From assembly GCA_902540275.1 (NCBI GenBank), contig CACBMB010000002.1:62001-126000 (forward strand): 64,000 nucleotides of DNA. The letters are read 5' to 3'. The first letter of the stretch is position 1, and each line of letters starts with the position of its first letter. A program made the translations under genes and the position numbers. The DNA comes from an uncultured Pelagibacteraceae bacterium (GTDB taxonomy: Bacteria > Pseudomonadota > Alphaproteobacteria > Pelagibacterales > Pelagibacteraceae). The notes under the pieces are model-generated. The model saw only the letters and a program-made list of their open reading frames with translations, made no database searches and was not told the DNA's origin. This document shows positions 25,031 through 33,405 of the stretch, piece after piece.

Positions 25031-25601
25031 GTTTATAGATTTTTACTTTGATTTTATTAGTCCATATTCTTTTTTAGCTTATAAAAAAATTAAATTATTA
25101 AAAGATATAAACATTAATTATAAACCAATATTGCTAGGTGGACTTCATAAACTTGGTGGAATAACAGCTCCAGCATTTAATGAACGCAAAATGAAAAATA
25201 TGAAAAATGATTGTGAAATAATTGCGAAAAAAAATGATATTCAGTTTATTTGGAACAACAAGTTTCCTTTAAATTCATTATCGTTAATGAGAGGGTATCT
25301 TGCAATTTCGGATGAATATAAAGAAAATTATTTTGATACTTGTTTCAATGCTTATTGGAGAGATAACATAGATATTTCTTTAGAAGAAAACTTAATTGAA
25401 ATATTGAATAAATGTAAAATAGATAAGGGTCTATTTTTTAACAAAATCAAAGACGAAAAAATAAAAAACCAACTTAAAGAATTAACAAATCTTGCTTTTG
25501 ATAAAGATGTATTTGGTGCACCAACTTTTATTGTTAATAATAAATTATTTTGGGGTCAAGATCGTTTGGATTATGCCTTAGATGAATATAACTCTATATA
25601 A
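25023..25601 (+). CDS. 2-hydroxychromene-2-carboxylate isomerase-like, DsbA fold
   Basis: A 192-residue thioredoxin-fold protein of the DsbA/GST-kappa family. It opens with FYFDFISPYSFLAYKKI, where the serine-proline in place of CxxC is the isomerase hallmark, and ends with the cis-proline region VFGAPTFIVNNKLFWGQDRLDY. Such enzymes use glutathione to isomerise aromatic intermediates, but many members act on unknown substrates. It overlaps the ABA4-like gene at its start and the rhodanese gene at its end (8 nt each). Confidence 0.8.
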   Translation: MIKFIDFYFDFISPYSFLAYKKIKLLKDININYKPILLGGLHKLGGITAPAFNERKMKNMKNDCEIIAKKNDIQFIWNNKFPLNSLSLMRGYLAISDEYKENYFDTCFNAYWRDNIDISLEENLIEILNKCKIDKGLFFNKIKDEKIKNQLKELTNLAFDKDVFGAPTFIVNNKLFWGQDRLDYALDEYNSI

Positions 25602-25977
25602 TTTTGAATTTACTTTGTTTAATCGATCCAAACCCACCATCTATATGAGATACTTTTTCAAATCCCATATCTTTTAATGTTTTTGCAGCTAATGCTGATC
25701 TTAAACCACCAGCACAAAATAAAACCATTTCTTTATTTAAATCTAGTTTCCCTTCTTTAAAATAAATACTTTCTGGATCTAACCAAAATTCGAGCATACC
25801 TCTCGGTATATGATTAGCACCTTGAACTTGACCTTCTTTTTGAAGCTCCCGAATATCTCTAATATCTATCAAATTACACTTATTATCACTTTGCATCTTA
25901 TATGCTTCATCTGTAGAAATTGTTTTAATTTGCTCAAGAGCTTCAGAAACTAGAGATTGAGATGATTTGATAGCCAT
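25594..25977 (-). CDS. Single-domain rhodanese-like protein
   Basis: A 127-residue rhodanese domain. The N-terminal CNLIDIRDIRELQKEGQVQG and the active-site loop VLFCAGGLRSALAA (Cys near residue 88) are plain. It can carry a persulfide from thiosulfate or another donor to an acceptor. Donor and acceptor are not visible; mnmA, which needs a persulfide relay, is nearby at 21731 but not in the same operon. Confidence 0.8.
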   Translation of the reverse strand: MAIKSSQSLVSEALEQIKTISTDEAYKMQSDNKCNLIDIRDIRELQKEGQVQGANHIPRGMLEFWLDPESIYFKEGKLDLNKEMVLFCAGGLRSALAAKTLKDMGFEKVSHIDGGFGSIKQSKFKII

Positions 25978-26016
25978 AATATTGTAGATATTAATATCAT
26001 AAATTTAAAAAAAAAA

Positions 26017-26985
26017 ATGAAAAAAATTTTTATTAAAATTTGTAAATTTTTAGGTTTTGAAATAATCGATCAAAATAATTTTAATTCTCCTACATTAGAT
26101 AAAGAACTTAATGAAGATCTTTCAATTTTAAATAAAAAATCAATAATTTTACCATTAGGAGAGGTAAAGATTTCAAGAAAAGTAAATTCTATTTTAATTA
26201 TTTTGAGAATGAATACTGATATTGAAATTTGGGATCAAAATAAAAGAAGACTTTTTGAAAAACCAAAAATTGAGTATTCAAGAAGATCAATAAACTCTTT
26301 AATTAAATCAATTAATTTTTGTAAAAAAAAATATCCAAGTTTAAAGGTTAAAACAATAATTGTAGATGATAATTCAAATGAGGATAATTTAAAAACAATT
26401 AAAAAATTGATTGGAAATAATAATATTGAAATAGTTAAATTAGACCATAATAAATATAAATCAGTAATTAAAGAGCAAAAAAATAATGAAACTTTCTCTA
26501 ACTTAGCAAGTTTATTGCAAAGTTTTGAGATTGGAAAAGAAAAAGGTGAGGATTTAATTTTCTTTGTAGAAGACGACTACCTTCATTTTGAACCAATGTT
26601 AGAGGAGATGATAGCATCTTATGAGAGAATATCTTCTCAAATTGAAAAGGATATTTTTATGTGTCCATCAGATTATCCATACCTATATATGACTAATGAA
26701 AAAACAAACATTCTTATTGGTAATAAAAGACATTGGAGAACTATCAACAAAAGTTTGTGTACATTTTTAACAAGTAAAAATCTTTTAGATAAATATTGGG
26801 AAAAATTAAATCAAAATTGTTTAGATCGGCATGATCCATTTGAAAAATATATTAATGAAATTTATGAAAAAGAAATTTGTATTTCTCCATTAAAGAGTCT
26901 ATCTCTTCACTTAACTAATGTTAATTCAAGCTACGGTCTTTCACCATTTATAAATTATAAAAAACTATGGGATGAAAATGAATGA
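26017..26985 (+). CDS. GT-A-like glycosyltransferase domain protein
   Basis: A 322-residue protein whose middle resembles a family 2 glycosyltransferase: VKTIIVDDNSNEDNLKTI (about residue 110-128) and the acidic LIFFVEDDYLHFEP (about residue 182), a DxD-like metal site. The first 60 residues are not alike. It has no membrane helix. It probably modifies a surface glycan. The start is an ATG just after a run of adenines. The gene ends 10 bp before the convergent nadK. Confidence 0.6.
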   Translation: MKKIFIKICKFLGFEIIDQNNFNSPTLDKELNEDLSILNKKSIILPLGEVKISRKVNSILIILRMNTDIEIWDQNKRRLFEKPKIEYSRRSINSLIKSINFCKKKYPSLKVKTIIVDDNSNEDNLKTIKKLIGNNNIEIVKLDHNKYKSVIKEQKNNETFSNLASLLQSFEIGKEKGEDLIFFVEDDYLHFEPMLEEMIASYERISSQIEKDIFMCPSDYPYLYMTNEKTNILIGNKRHWRTINKSLCTFLTSKNLLDKYWEKLNQNCLDRHDPFEKYINEIYEKEICISPLKSLSLHLTNVNSSYGLSPFINYKKLWDENE

Positions 26986-26994
26986 AAAAAAAAA

Positions 26995-27765
26995 TTAACT
27001 TGTTTCCTTTCTTAGCTGCTCTATTTTAATTTTTTTTTGTAAACTTCTACTTTGATCGTATAAAAGGTTAAATTTAATTTTTTTATTTGTCTTTATTATT
27101 ATTTTTTTTGCATTTCTTACCTCAGAATTATCTGCAACAGCACTAATTGGTCTTTTTTTTGGATTTAGATTTGAAATTATTATTCTTGATCTATCATTTA
27201 TGATTTTTCCCTTCCATCTTCTTGGTCTAAAAGGGCTGATAGGTACAATTGATAATTTATTTGAATCAAGACTTAATATAGGTCCATGTACAGAAAGATT
27301 ATAAGCAGTACTACCTGCAGGAGTTGAAACTAGTGCTCCATCAGAAATTAATTTTTTAATTATTTGTTTTGATCCATAAGTGATTGAAAGTGATGCTGCT
27401 TGTCTACTTTGTCTTAAAACCGAAACCTCATTTATGGCAATATATTTCTTGGTTTGATTTTTATTATTCTTAACAATCATTTCTAAAGGAGAGATGGTAA
27501 TCATCTTTGCTTTTTGTAAATTTCTTATAATTTTTCCTTTTGAAAATTTGTTCATTAGAAAACCGTAGTTTCCAGAGTTAATGCCATAATATGATTTATT
27601 ATTTCCTTTATTTTTTTTTAAGGTTTGAAGCATAAAACCATCACCACCTATAACTATTGATATTTTATGAAAATTAATTTTCGACTTATTCAATTTATTT
27701 AATAAGATTGATTTTATCTTTAATGATTTTTTGTTTTTATCGGCAATAATTTGAATTTTTTTCAT
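26995..27765 (-). CDS. nadK: NAD kinase
   Basis: A 256-residue kinase making NADP from NAD and ATP. The nucleotide motif is VIGGDGFMLQTLKK near residue 40 (GGDG), followed by GINSGNYGFL near residue 60, and the substrate segment SDGALVSTPAGSTAYNLSVHGPIL near residue 150. The frame is open upstream through the tRNA-Leu, but that extension would translate the tRNA, so I place the start at ATG 27765. The ATG is only 5 nt after the tRNA CCA end, with no Shine-Dalgarno sequence. Confidence 0.9.
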   Translation of the reverse strand: MKKIQIIADKNKKSLKIKSILLNKLNKSKINFHKISIVIGGDGFMLQTLKKNKGNNKSYYGINSGNYGFLMNKFSKGKIIRNLQKAKMITISPLEMIVKNNKNQTKKYIAINEVSVLRQSRQAASLSITYGSKQIIKKLISDGALVSTPAGSTAYNLSVHGPILSLDSNKLSIVPISPFRPRRWKGKIINDRSRIIISNLNPKKRPISAVADNSEVRNAKKIIIKTNKKIKFNLLYDQSRSLQKKIKIEQLRKETS

Positions 27766-27770
27766 TTTAG

Positions 27771-27856
27771 TGGTGCCCTCGGCCAGACTCGAACTGGCAC
27801 TCCGCAAGCGGCAAGGATTTTAAGTCCTTTGTGTCTACCAATTTCACCACGAGGGC
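27771..27856 (-). tRNA. tRNA-Leu (anticodon TAA)
   Basis: The minus strand folds as a complete class II tRNA. The acceptor stem pairs GCCCTCG with CGAGGGC, discriminator A, and CCA is encoded (27771-27773). The anticodon arm is AAGGA-CTTAAAA-TCCTT, giving anticodon TAA for leucine UUA codons. A long variable arm (TGCCGCTTGCGGAGT) and the T-arm GCCAG-TTCGAGT-CTGGC follow. It is immediately upstream of nadK on the same strand, so tRNA 3' processing would cut the nadK leader to a few nucleotides. Confidence 0.97.
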
Positions 27857-27930
27857 ATTAATGAATTTCATGAGTGTTTATGCCAATATTTATAATTGAA
27901 CAAGATGAATAAGTAAATTTTTTTTATTTT

Positions 27931-27960
27931 ATCTCCCCAGGTTCTAGTCTAGTTCTAGTT
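27931..27960 (+). repeat. 30-bp direct repeat, left copy
   Basis: Reads ATCTCCCCAG followed by GTTCTAGT-CTA-GTTCTAGT-T. The second copy at 30154-30183 differs at one position (29 of 30 identical), and the AT-rich bases just before also resemble each other. The pair brackets the autotransporter gene. The core is itself an 8-bp repeat (GTTCTAGT) with an 11-bp period. Confidence 0.85.
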
Positions 27961-27978
27961 ATCCCATATTATCCTATA
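27961..27978 (+). repeat. 18-bp inverted repeat, left copy
   Basis: ATCCCATATTATCCTATA directly follows the left direct repeat. Its reverse complement matches 30240-30257 at 16 of 18 positions, so the autotransporter gene is bracketed by inverted as well as direct repeats. Confidence 0.65.
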
Positions 27979-27996
27979 GAGTTTTGGTTAAATTTA

Positions 27997-30129
27997 CTAA
28001 AATGTATTTACAATTTCTAGGGTTGCACCATATTCAGGTATTTGACTCATCAAGCTATAATTCGAACTTATTCTGATATCGAAACCATTTAAATCTCTCT
28101 TATAACTCAAAGATGCTTTGTCATTATCTAAAGTCATAGCATATTCAATATTGTCTGTTGGTATATAACCAAATCCTAAATATAAAGTATCGCTATGAGC
28201 ATTATCACTTTGATTTCTCTCATAGATAGTCATTATGGAAAAACCATTATCGGTTACTAAATCAAATCCAATGTTTGCTCTTAAATTTTTAAAATCTTGA
28301 TCAATTGATTTTATATATTCTTTAGTTTCCGATAGGTAACGATAAGTAGCATCTGAAGACGGACTAAAATCTACTCCAAGTTCTAATCCACCATTTGGTT
28401 TAAACGTAAAAGAATTATAATCTAAAATATCACTTATGGTAAAACCAGCGGATATCATTCCAGTTTCAATTGTTTGAGCTTTGTAAACTAAAGCTGCAGG
28501 GCCTTTTTCTCTATATTTGGACAATTCTGTATAGCTTAAATCAATTCTTAAATTAGGAGTAATATCAAAATTTTCTTTTTTATATATTGATAAGTAATTT
28601 AGTGAACCAAATATTTGTGCACCATCTCTCTCTCCTGTTCTAGTGCTACCTCCCCCTTTTCTAACATGATCAGTCTTCAATGTACTCACTCCAAGAATAC
28701 CTTCAGTAAACTTTTCATCATCATGAGGAAAAGTTCCATAAACAGATAAACTAAAAGACTCAGTATCTAAATTAGTTCCAGATGTGCCAACATCGACTTC
28801 GTCATTACCAAATCTAAGAGCATAACCATATAATCTATTTTTGCTTATCTTTTTATCCATGCCAAGTGTAATACCTTTGGTATTAATTTTTTTAGATGAT
28901 GAAGTAGATGTATCTCCAGCTCTACCAATACTTACACTACCCTCACTCCAAAATGACCAATCATCTGATAATTTGTCTAGAACTTCATTTGTTTTATTTG
29001 ATATAGGAATAATGTTAGAAAGCGATGCCACCATTGAATTAGAAAAGTTTAATCTAATATTTTGGTTACTTAATTGATCATTGGTTCTATGTCTTCTTAA
29101 CCAATACATACGGTTAAGAACTGGGGTACTTGCTTGAATAGCAATTTGTTTTGCTGTTGCAGTTTGAGACTCGATTGAGCTTAAAATATCTTTACCCCCA
29201 TCAGAAGTAGTTATTGGATCATCACAAGCACCATCAATTACGCTCCAATTACAACTTAGGTTAAATTCATGAACTTTATTATTACTAGCATCCGAGGGAC
29301 TATCATCAATGATAAACATTTTACTTCCATCATTACTAAACACAACTTCTCTTGAATCTGCACTAACAGAACTTGTATCGAAGGTACCTTCAAGGGATCG
29401 AGTAGAAACATCATAAGGTGTAGTTAATTTAAACTGAGAAATCTTATGCAAATTTTTTACTAAATCTCCAATACCTCTAATGGTATACATTTTAGTACCA
29501 TCGTAATTAAAAGTAACTCCATCTATATAATTGTGAGTAGAACTTAGGTCTTCAGTATTAAGATGAGTAACTGTGGAGCTAAGATCAAATCCTGTGCTTA
29601 GTGAATATTCATGAATACGATGTTGGGAGTTATTTCCTGCACCAGCAATAATCATTCTGGTACCATCATTATTAAATGCAATTGAATTTGCTCTCTTTTC
29701 TTGACCAGAGATAAAATATTCGCCATCAAATGTAGCAGTTGAAACATCAAATGCAGTGCTTAGTGAGTAGTAATCTACTGACTTTCTACCAGCATGGTTA
29801 ACAATAAACATTTTTGTTCCATCGTTATTGAACACTACTTGTGTTGCTTGTGTATCACCACCTCTACTTACTCCAAAAGTGTTATTTACGATTGCCGTTG
29901 AAATGTCATATGGGGTAGTTAATATATGTTCGATAACTGCATCCGATGCTCCACCATTTACAGTATACATTTTTGTACCATCATTATTAAAGTTAAGTCC
30001 CAAATAAAAGGCGTTATCAAGTGATTTGCTTTGCACAAAGGTTGGCTCCGCAATAGCTTTAGAAAAAAATAAAGCTAAAAAAAATACAATGTAATGAATT
30101 TTATAAATATTTTTACAACAATTAATCAT
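27997..30129 (-). CDS. Autotransporter with beta-propeller-like passenger domain (second copy)
   Basis: A 710-residue paralogue of the protein at 636-2747. Signal peptide residues 1-27 end FSKAIA. Five repeats of about 50 residues follow, each built on FNNDGTKM(Y/F) plus (P/A)(Y/F)D(I/V)ST; the last ends in FNLSC as the first protein ends in YDLDC. A shared WLRRHRTNDQLSN linker leads to a C-terminal beta-barrel of about 310 residues with YGYALRFGND and terminal NTF (final Phe). The passenger is presumably surface-exposed. The gene sits 140 bp upstream of tRNA-Leu and is bracketed by the repeats at 27931-27978 and 30154-30285, so it may be a movable or exchangeable unit. Confidence 0.8.
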   Translation of the reverse strand: MINCCKNIYKIHYIVFFLALFFSKAIAEPTFVQSKSLDNAFYLGLNFNNDGTKMYTVNGGASDAVIEHILTTPYDISTAIVNNTFGVSRGGDTQATQVVFNNDGTKMFIVNHAGRKSVDYYSLSTAFDVSTATFDGEYFISGQEKRANSIAFNNDGTRMIIAGAGNNSQHRIHEYSLSTGFDLSSTVTHLNTEDLSSTHNYIDGVTFNYDGTKMYTIRGIGDLVKNLHKISQFKLTTPYDVSTRSLEGTFDTSSVSADSREVVFSNDGSKMFIIDDSPSDASNNKVHEFNLSCNWSVIDGACDDPITTSDGGKDILSSIESQTATAKQIAIQASTPVLNRMYWLRRHRTNDQLSNQNIRLNFSNSMVASLSNIIPISNKTNEVLDKLSDDWSFWSEGSVSIGRAGDTSTSSSKKINTKGITLGMDKKISKNRLYGYALRFGNDEVDVGTSGTNLDTESFSLSVYGTFPHDDEKFTEGILGVSTLKTDHVRKGGGSTRTGERDGAQIFGSLNYLSIYKKENFDITPNLRIDLSYTELSKYREKGPAALVYKAQTIETGMISAGFTISDILDYNSFTFKPNGGLELGVDFSPSSDATYRYLSETKEYIKSIDQDFKNLRANIGFDLVTDNGFSIMTIYERNQSDNAHSDTLYLGFGYIPTDNIEYAMTLDNDKASLSYKRDLNGFDIRISSNYSLMSQIPEYGATLEIVNTF

Positions 30130-30153
30130 TAGTAAATTTATTTTATTATATTT

Positions 30154-30183
30154 ATCTCACCAGGTTCTAGTCTAGTTCTAGTT
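30154..30183 (+). repeat. 30-bp direct repeat, right copy
   Basis: Reads ATCTCACCAG then GTTCTAGT-CTA-GTTCTAGT-T, matching 27931-27960 at 29 of 30 positions. It lies 24 bp upstream of the autotransporter ATG, so it also occupies the probable leader or promoter region of that gene. Confidence 0.85.
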
Positions 30184-30239
30184 TGACAAAATTTATTATT
30201 CATATTTTTCAATAAAAATAAATATAAGTTCTATAAAAG

Positions 30240-30285
30240 TGTAGGATTATATGGGATTTGAGACTGAATGAGACTATATGAGATC
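30240..30285 (+). repeat. Right inverted repeat plus phased TGAGAYY repeats
   Basis: TGTAGGATTATATGGGAT (30240-30257) is the inverted partner of 27961-27978. It is followed by TGAGACT (30259), TGAGACT (30269) and TGAGATC (30279), three copies at an exact 10-bp period. Phased short repeats next to an inverted repeat look like recombinase-binding arm sites. The 186-bp gap 30130-30315 holds no open reading frame worth reporting. Confidence 0.6.
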
Positions 30286-30315
30286 AGGTTAGTCACACTA
30301 AGGTATTTTTTATTT

Positions 30316-31950
30316 TTACTTATAATTTTTATTTGAAATAATATCAAAAATTAAAAATTTGACATGTTTTTTATTTGAAATATCTTGATTGCCAATCGGT
30401 GCTGAACCATACCATCCAATAAAATATTCAAAATTATCTATTTCTTTTTGCCTAGGTTCTGCAATTTTGTTTGAAATAATCATTAAAGGATTATTCACAA
30501 AATTATTATCCTTAATCCTGACAAAATTTTTTTGAAAAGCAAAGATAAAAGCAAAAATTAAAAAAAAATTTACAAGATAATTTTTTTTTTTGATTATTTG
30601 ATTATTAGATCTCAAAAAAGAAATTAAAAAAATCATTAAGGAAATTAACAAATGATGATTCATTCTTAACACTGGATTTTTAAAGAAATAGATAACTAAT
30701 GAAAAAATTACTATAAAAAAAAGAGAAATTCGTAAAATATCTAAATTTATGATTTGTTTTTTAAATGCACTATTTCTATATGTAAGATAAGTAGCTAAAA
30801 TTACTAAAAAAATTGTAAAAAAATATTCTAGTATTTCTATTTTTCCTCTTTCAAACGAGGTAGAGAACCAATTAAAATCTTTAATATAATCAAATTGACT
30901 AAGGTTCCCTGAATATGAATTCCATGATTTATTAATTAATTCACTCATAGATGAAAATTCAGATGAACCCAAATGATTAGACCATGACAAAAATTTTAAA
31001 CAAGTAAACTCTAAAGGAAAAATTAAACATCCAGAACTAAATATATTTTTAAGTAAAAAAATTAAAACTGGAATTATAATAAATATTAATTGATATTTTC
31101 TATTCATTATTTTTTTTCTATTTGTAAAAAAAATAAGAATAGAGATTGTTAAAATGGGTAAATATATTATTTTAATCGAAATAATGATAATAGATATCAA
31201 AAATAAAATGATAAAATTATTTATAAAATCTTTGTTTTTAAGAGTTATAAAAAATTTATAATAATAATAGATTAAAAAACAAAACAATAAAGTTGCTGGT
31301 CTATCAATTCCAAATTCTTTCAATCTTGTATATTTAATTAAAATAAATAATAAAATAGAAAATACTAGTTTATTAAAAAAACTGTCACTTTTTTTATTAA
31401 AATTTATTTCACTTAGAAATAATGACAAAATTAAAAATAAAATTAAACCGTTTAAGACATGAATATCAATCAATCTTGAATGGTCAAAATTAAAATACGA
31501 ATGACCTGTCAACCATAGAGATGTAGTACCGTACGCAGGATGTAAAAAACTATTCCCCCAAATTACTTTCATTTCATCTGAATTAGTAATAGAACCATAA
31601 TGATAATGCTCCAAATCATCTGAAAAATTACTTCCATAAATATTAGCTAACATTAATATTCCTACTAAAAAAATTATTTTCAAATTTACTTTTGCATTTC
31701 TAAAAAAAATTTTTTGGTTAAGAAATAGAAAAGCTAATGAAAAAAGGAAATTAATAATTATAACAATATCACTTAAAGGAACAAAAAAATTGATTAATGG
31801 AGAAATAATTAAAGTTAACAACAAACCTAGTAAACTTATTTCGTAAAAATTAAATTCAATTTTTGATTTTAATAATTTTTTCAAAAAAAATAAACCATTG
31901 GAGTAAATTATAAAAATGAATAAAAAACTGTGAAAAAAAACTGTACTCAA
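30316..31950 (-). CDS. Polytopic membrane protein of a glycan locus
   Basis: A 544-residue protein with about twelve membrane helices and an extracytoplasmic loop near residues 108-150 (NFSDDLEHYHYGSITNSDEM), where the acidic DDLEHYHYG resembles a GT-C-type active-site loop. The C-terminal 60 residues are soluble. A role as a membrane glycosyltransferase or polymerase of surface glycan is plausible from context only. The start is TTG at 31950, overlapping the stop of the upstream methyltransferase gene by 4 nt. A protein of similar plan is at 34385-36124. Confidence 0.6.
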   Translation of the reverse strand: MSTVFFHSFLFIFIIYSNGLFFLKKLLKSKIEFNFYEISLLGLLLTLIISPLINFFVPLSDIVIIINFLFSLAFLFLNQKIFFRNAKVNLKIIFLVGILMLANIYGSNFSDDLEHYHYGSITNSDEMKVIWGNSFLHPAYGTTSLWLTGHSYFNFDHSRLIDIHVLNGLILFLILSLFLSEINFNKKSDSFFNKLVFSILLFILIKYTRLKEFGIDRPATLLFCFLIYYYYKFFITLKNKDFINNFIILFLISIIIISIKIIYLPILTISILIFFTNRKKIMNRKYQLIFIIIPVLIFLLKNIFSSGCLIFPLEFTCLKFLSWSNHLGSSEFSSMSELINKSWNSYSGNLSQFDYIKDFNWFSTSFERGKIEILEYFFTIFLVILATYLTYRNSAFKKQIINLDILRISLFFIVIFSLVIYFFKNPVLRMNHHLLISLMIFLISFLRSNNQIIKKKNYLVNFFLIFAFIFAFQKNFVRIKDNNFVNNPLMIISNKIAEPRQKEIDNFEYFIGWYGSAPIGNQDISNKKHVKFLIFDIISNKNYK

Positions 31951-32624
31951 TTTTTATTTCCAATTAAAATTAAATTTGACTTAAATAAAAGAAAGTGAAT
32001 ACTTTTAATTGAAAAATTACTATGATCTAATTTTTTCATAATTAAAATTAAATCGTTGTGAGAAAGAAGGTTCAAATTTTCCTCCTTTGATAAAATTTTA
32101 AAACCAAGTAATGACAAAAATATTCTATGAATTTTTTTTGGTAACCAATGTAAAAAAGGAATTTTTGTATGAAAATCAATTGGGTGAAATCTATTGGGTG
32201 TTATAATTATAAAATATTTTTTACTTAAATTTATAATATTTTCGCACATTTTTACTTGATTTTCAAAACTTCCAACATGTTCTATTGTTGCATTCGAAAT
32301 TACTAAATCAGATTTAAATTCGTCTAAATCAGCCTCTAAAAAATTTTCAGTAATTGATTTTTGTAATTTTTTCCTAAAAAAATTTGAATCTATTTTTTGA
32401 TCTGTGATAGATTTATACAATTCAAAATTTTTTAAATTTCTGACAATAAAATTACTTGAGGGATTTTCTGTATCTTCGGTAGTGCCAATATCTAATACAT
32501 CTTTAAGATTTTTATCTTTTAGAAAATTATCAATAACTTTTAGAATTTCCTTTCTTTTTTTATGAGTAATTTTATCTATAAAAGATAAATGAAAGTTAGA
32601 ATAAATTTTATTTTTTGAGGACAT
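31947..32624 (-). CDS. SAM-dependent methyltransferase-like protein
   Basis: A 225-residue class I methyltransferase-like protein. Motif I appears as VLDIGTTEDTENPSSNF near residue 41, with an acidic insertion rather than the usual GxGxG. The post-strand segment LVISNATIEHVGSFENQ near residue 108 is the typical methyltransferase (ATIEHV) region. The substrate is probably a sugar or lipid in the surface glycan pathway. It sits 11 nt after the glycosyltransferase gene and overlaps the membrane protein gene. Confidence 0.65.
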   Translation of the reverse strand: MSSKNKIYSNFHLSFIDKITHKKRKEILKVIDNFLKDKNLKDVLDIGTTEDTENPSSNFIVRNLKNFELYKSITDQKIDSNFFRKKLQKSITENFLEADLDEFKSDLVISNATIEHVGSFENQVKMCENIINLSKKYFIIITPNRFHPIDFHTKIPFLHWLPKKIHRIFLSLLGFKILSKEENLNLLSHNDLILIMKKLDHSNFSIKSIHFLLFKSNLILIGNKN

Positions 32625-32635
32625 AATTTAATTCT

Positions 32636-33325
32636 TTAATTAAATAAATTATATTTAAAAATACATCTGATAGCACTAAAACCATCTTTCCAAGTAATTT
32701 TTTTTCCTTCATTATATTTTCTTCCAAAATATGAAATCCCAACCTCGTACAATCTTAAAGATCTTTTTGCAATTTTAGCTGTCACTTCTGGTTCAAAACC
32801 AAATCTATTCTCTTTGAGATCAATGTTTTTAATAATATCTGTTTTAAATGCTTTATATCCAACTTCCATATCGCTTAGGTTCAAATTAGTAAAAATATTT
32901 GAAAGTAAAGTTAAAATTTTATTTCCTACCGTATGCCAGAAATACAAAACTCTTTTTTTATCAGAACCAATAAACCTTGAACCATAAACTACATCTGCCA
33001 CACCAAGTTTAAATGGCTCTAAAAGTTTTTCATAATCTTTTGGATCATACTCTAAATCTGCATCTTGAATAATTAACACTTCCCCTGTTGCTGCCTCTAT
33101 TCCTTTTCTAATTGAATATCCTTTTCCATAATTATCATCATTTAAAATAAGTTTATGAATTTTATCTTTTAATTTTGTATCTATTATACTTCTGGAAGAA
33201 TCTGTTGAATAATCGTCTACAATAATGATTTCTAAATTTAAATCTTTTAAATCTAAAATTTTATTTATAATTTTTTCTATCGTTTTTTCCTCATTATAAC
33301 AGGGTATTAAAATACTTATTTTCAT
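32636..33325 (-). CDS. Family 2 glycosyltransferase (DPM1/DPG-like)
   Basis: A 229-residue GT-A enzyme with ISILIPCYNEEKTIEKI, VDDYSTDSSRSI and the metal site IQDADLEYDPKDYEKLL near residue 92. The GRKYNEGKKITWKDGFSAI segment near the end is typical of the group that makes polyprenyl-phosphate glucose or mannose. It likely charges a lipid carrier for the membrane proteins in this cluster. It is similar in plan to the 37814-38515 protein, and the two probably share a recent ancestor. Confidence 0.82.
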   Translation of the reverse strand: MKISILIPCYNEEKTIEKIINKILDLKDLNLEIIIVDDYSTDSSRSIIDTKLKDKIHKLILNDDNYGKGYSIRKGIEAATGEVLIIQDADLEYDPKDYEKLLEPFKLGVADVVYGSRFIGSDKKRVLYFWHTVGNKILTLLSNIFTNLNLSDMEVGYKAFKTDIIKNIDLKENRFGFEPEVTAKIAKRSLRLYEVGISYFGRKYNEGKKITWKDGFSAIRCIFKYNLFN

Positions 33326-33405
33326 TACAATTTTTATTTTTTACACTAAAATCTTGTTTACATTAAATATTAATTTATTAATGAGTTGTATTAGCATTAA
33401 TAAAA

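Noticed and set aside
27766-27807. N-terminal extension of nadK
   Set aside because: These codons lie in the 3' end of tRNA-Leu; the normal NadK start is the Met at 27765.
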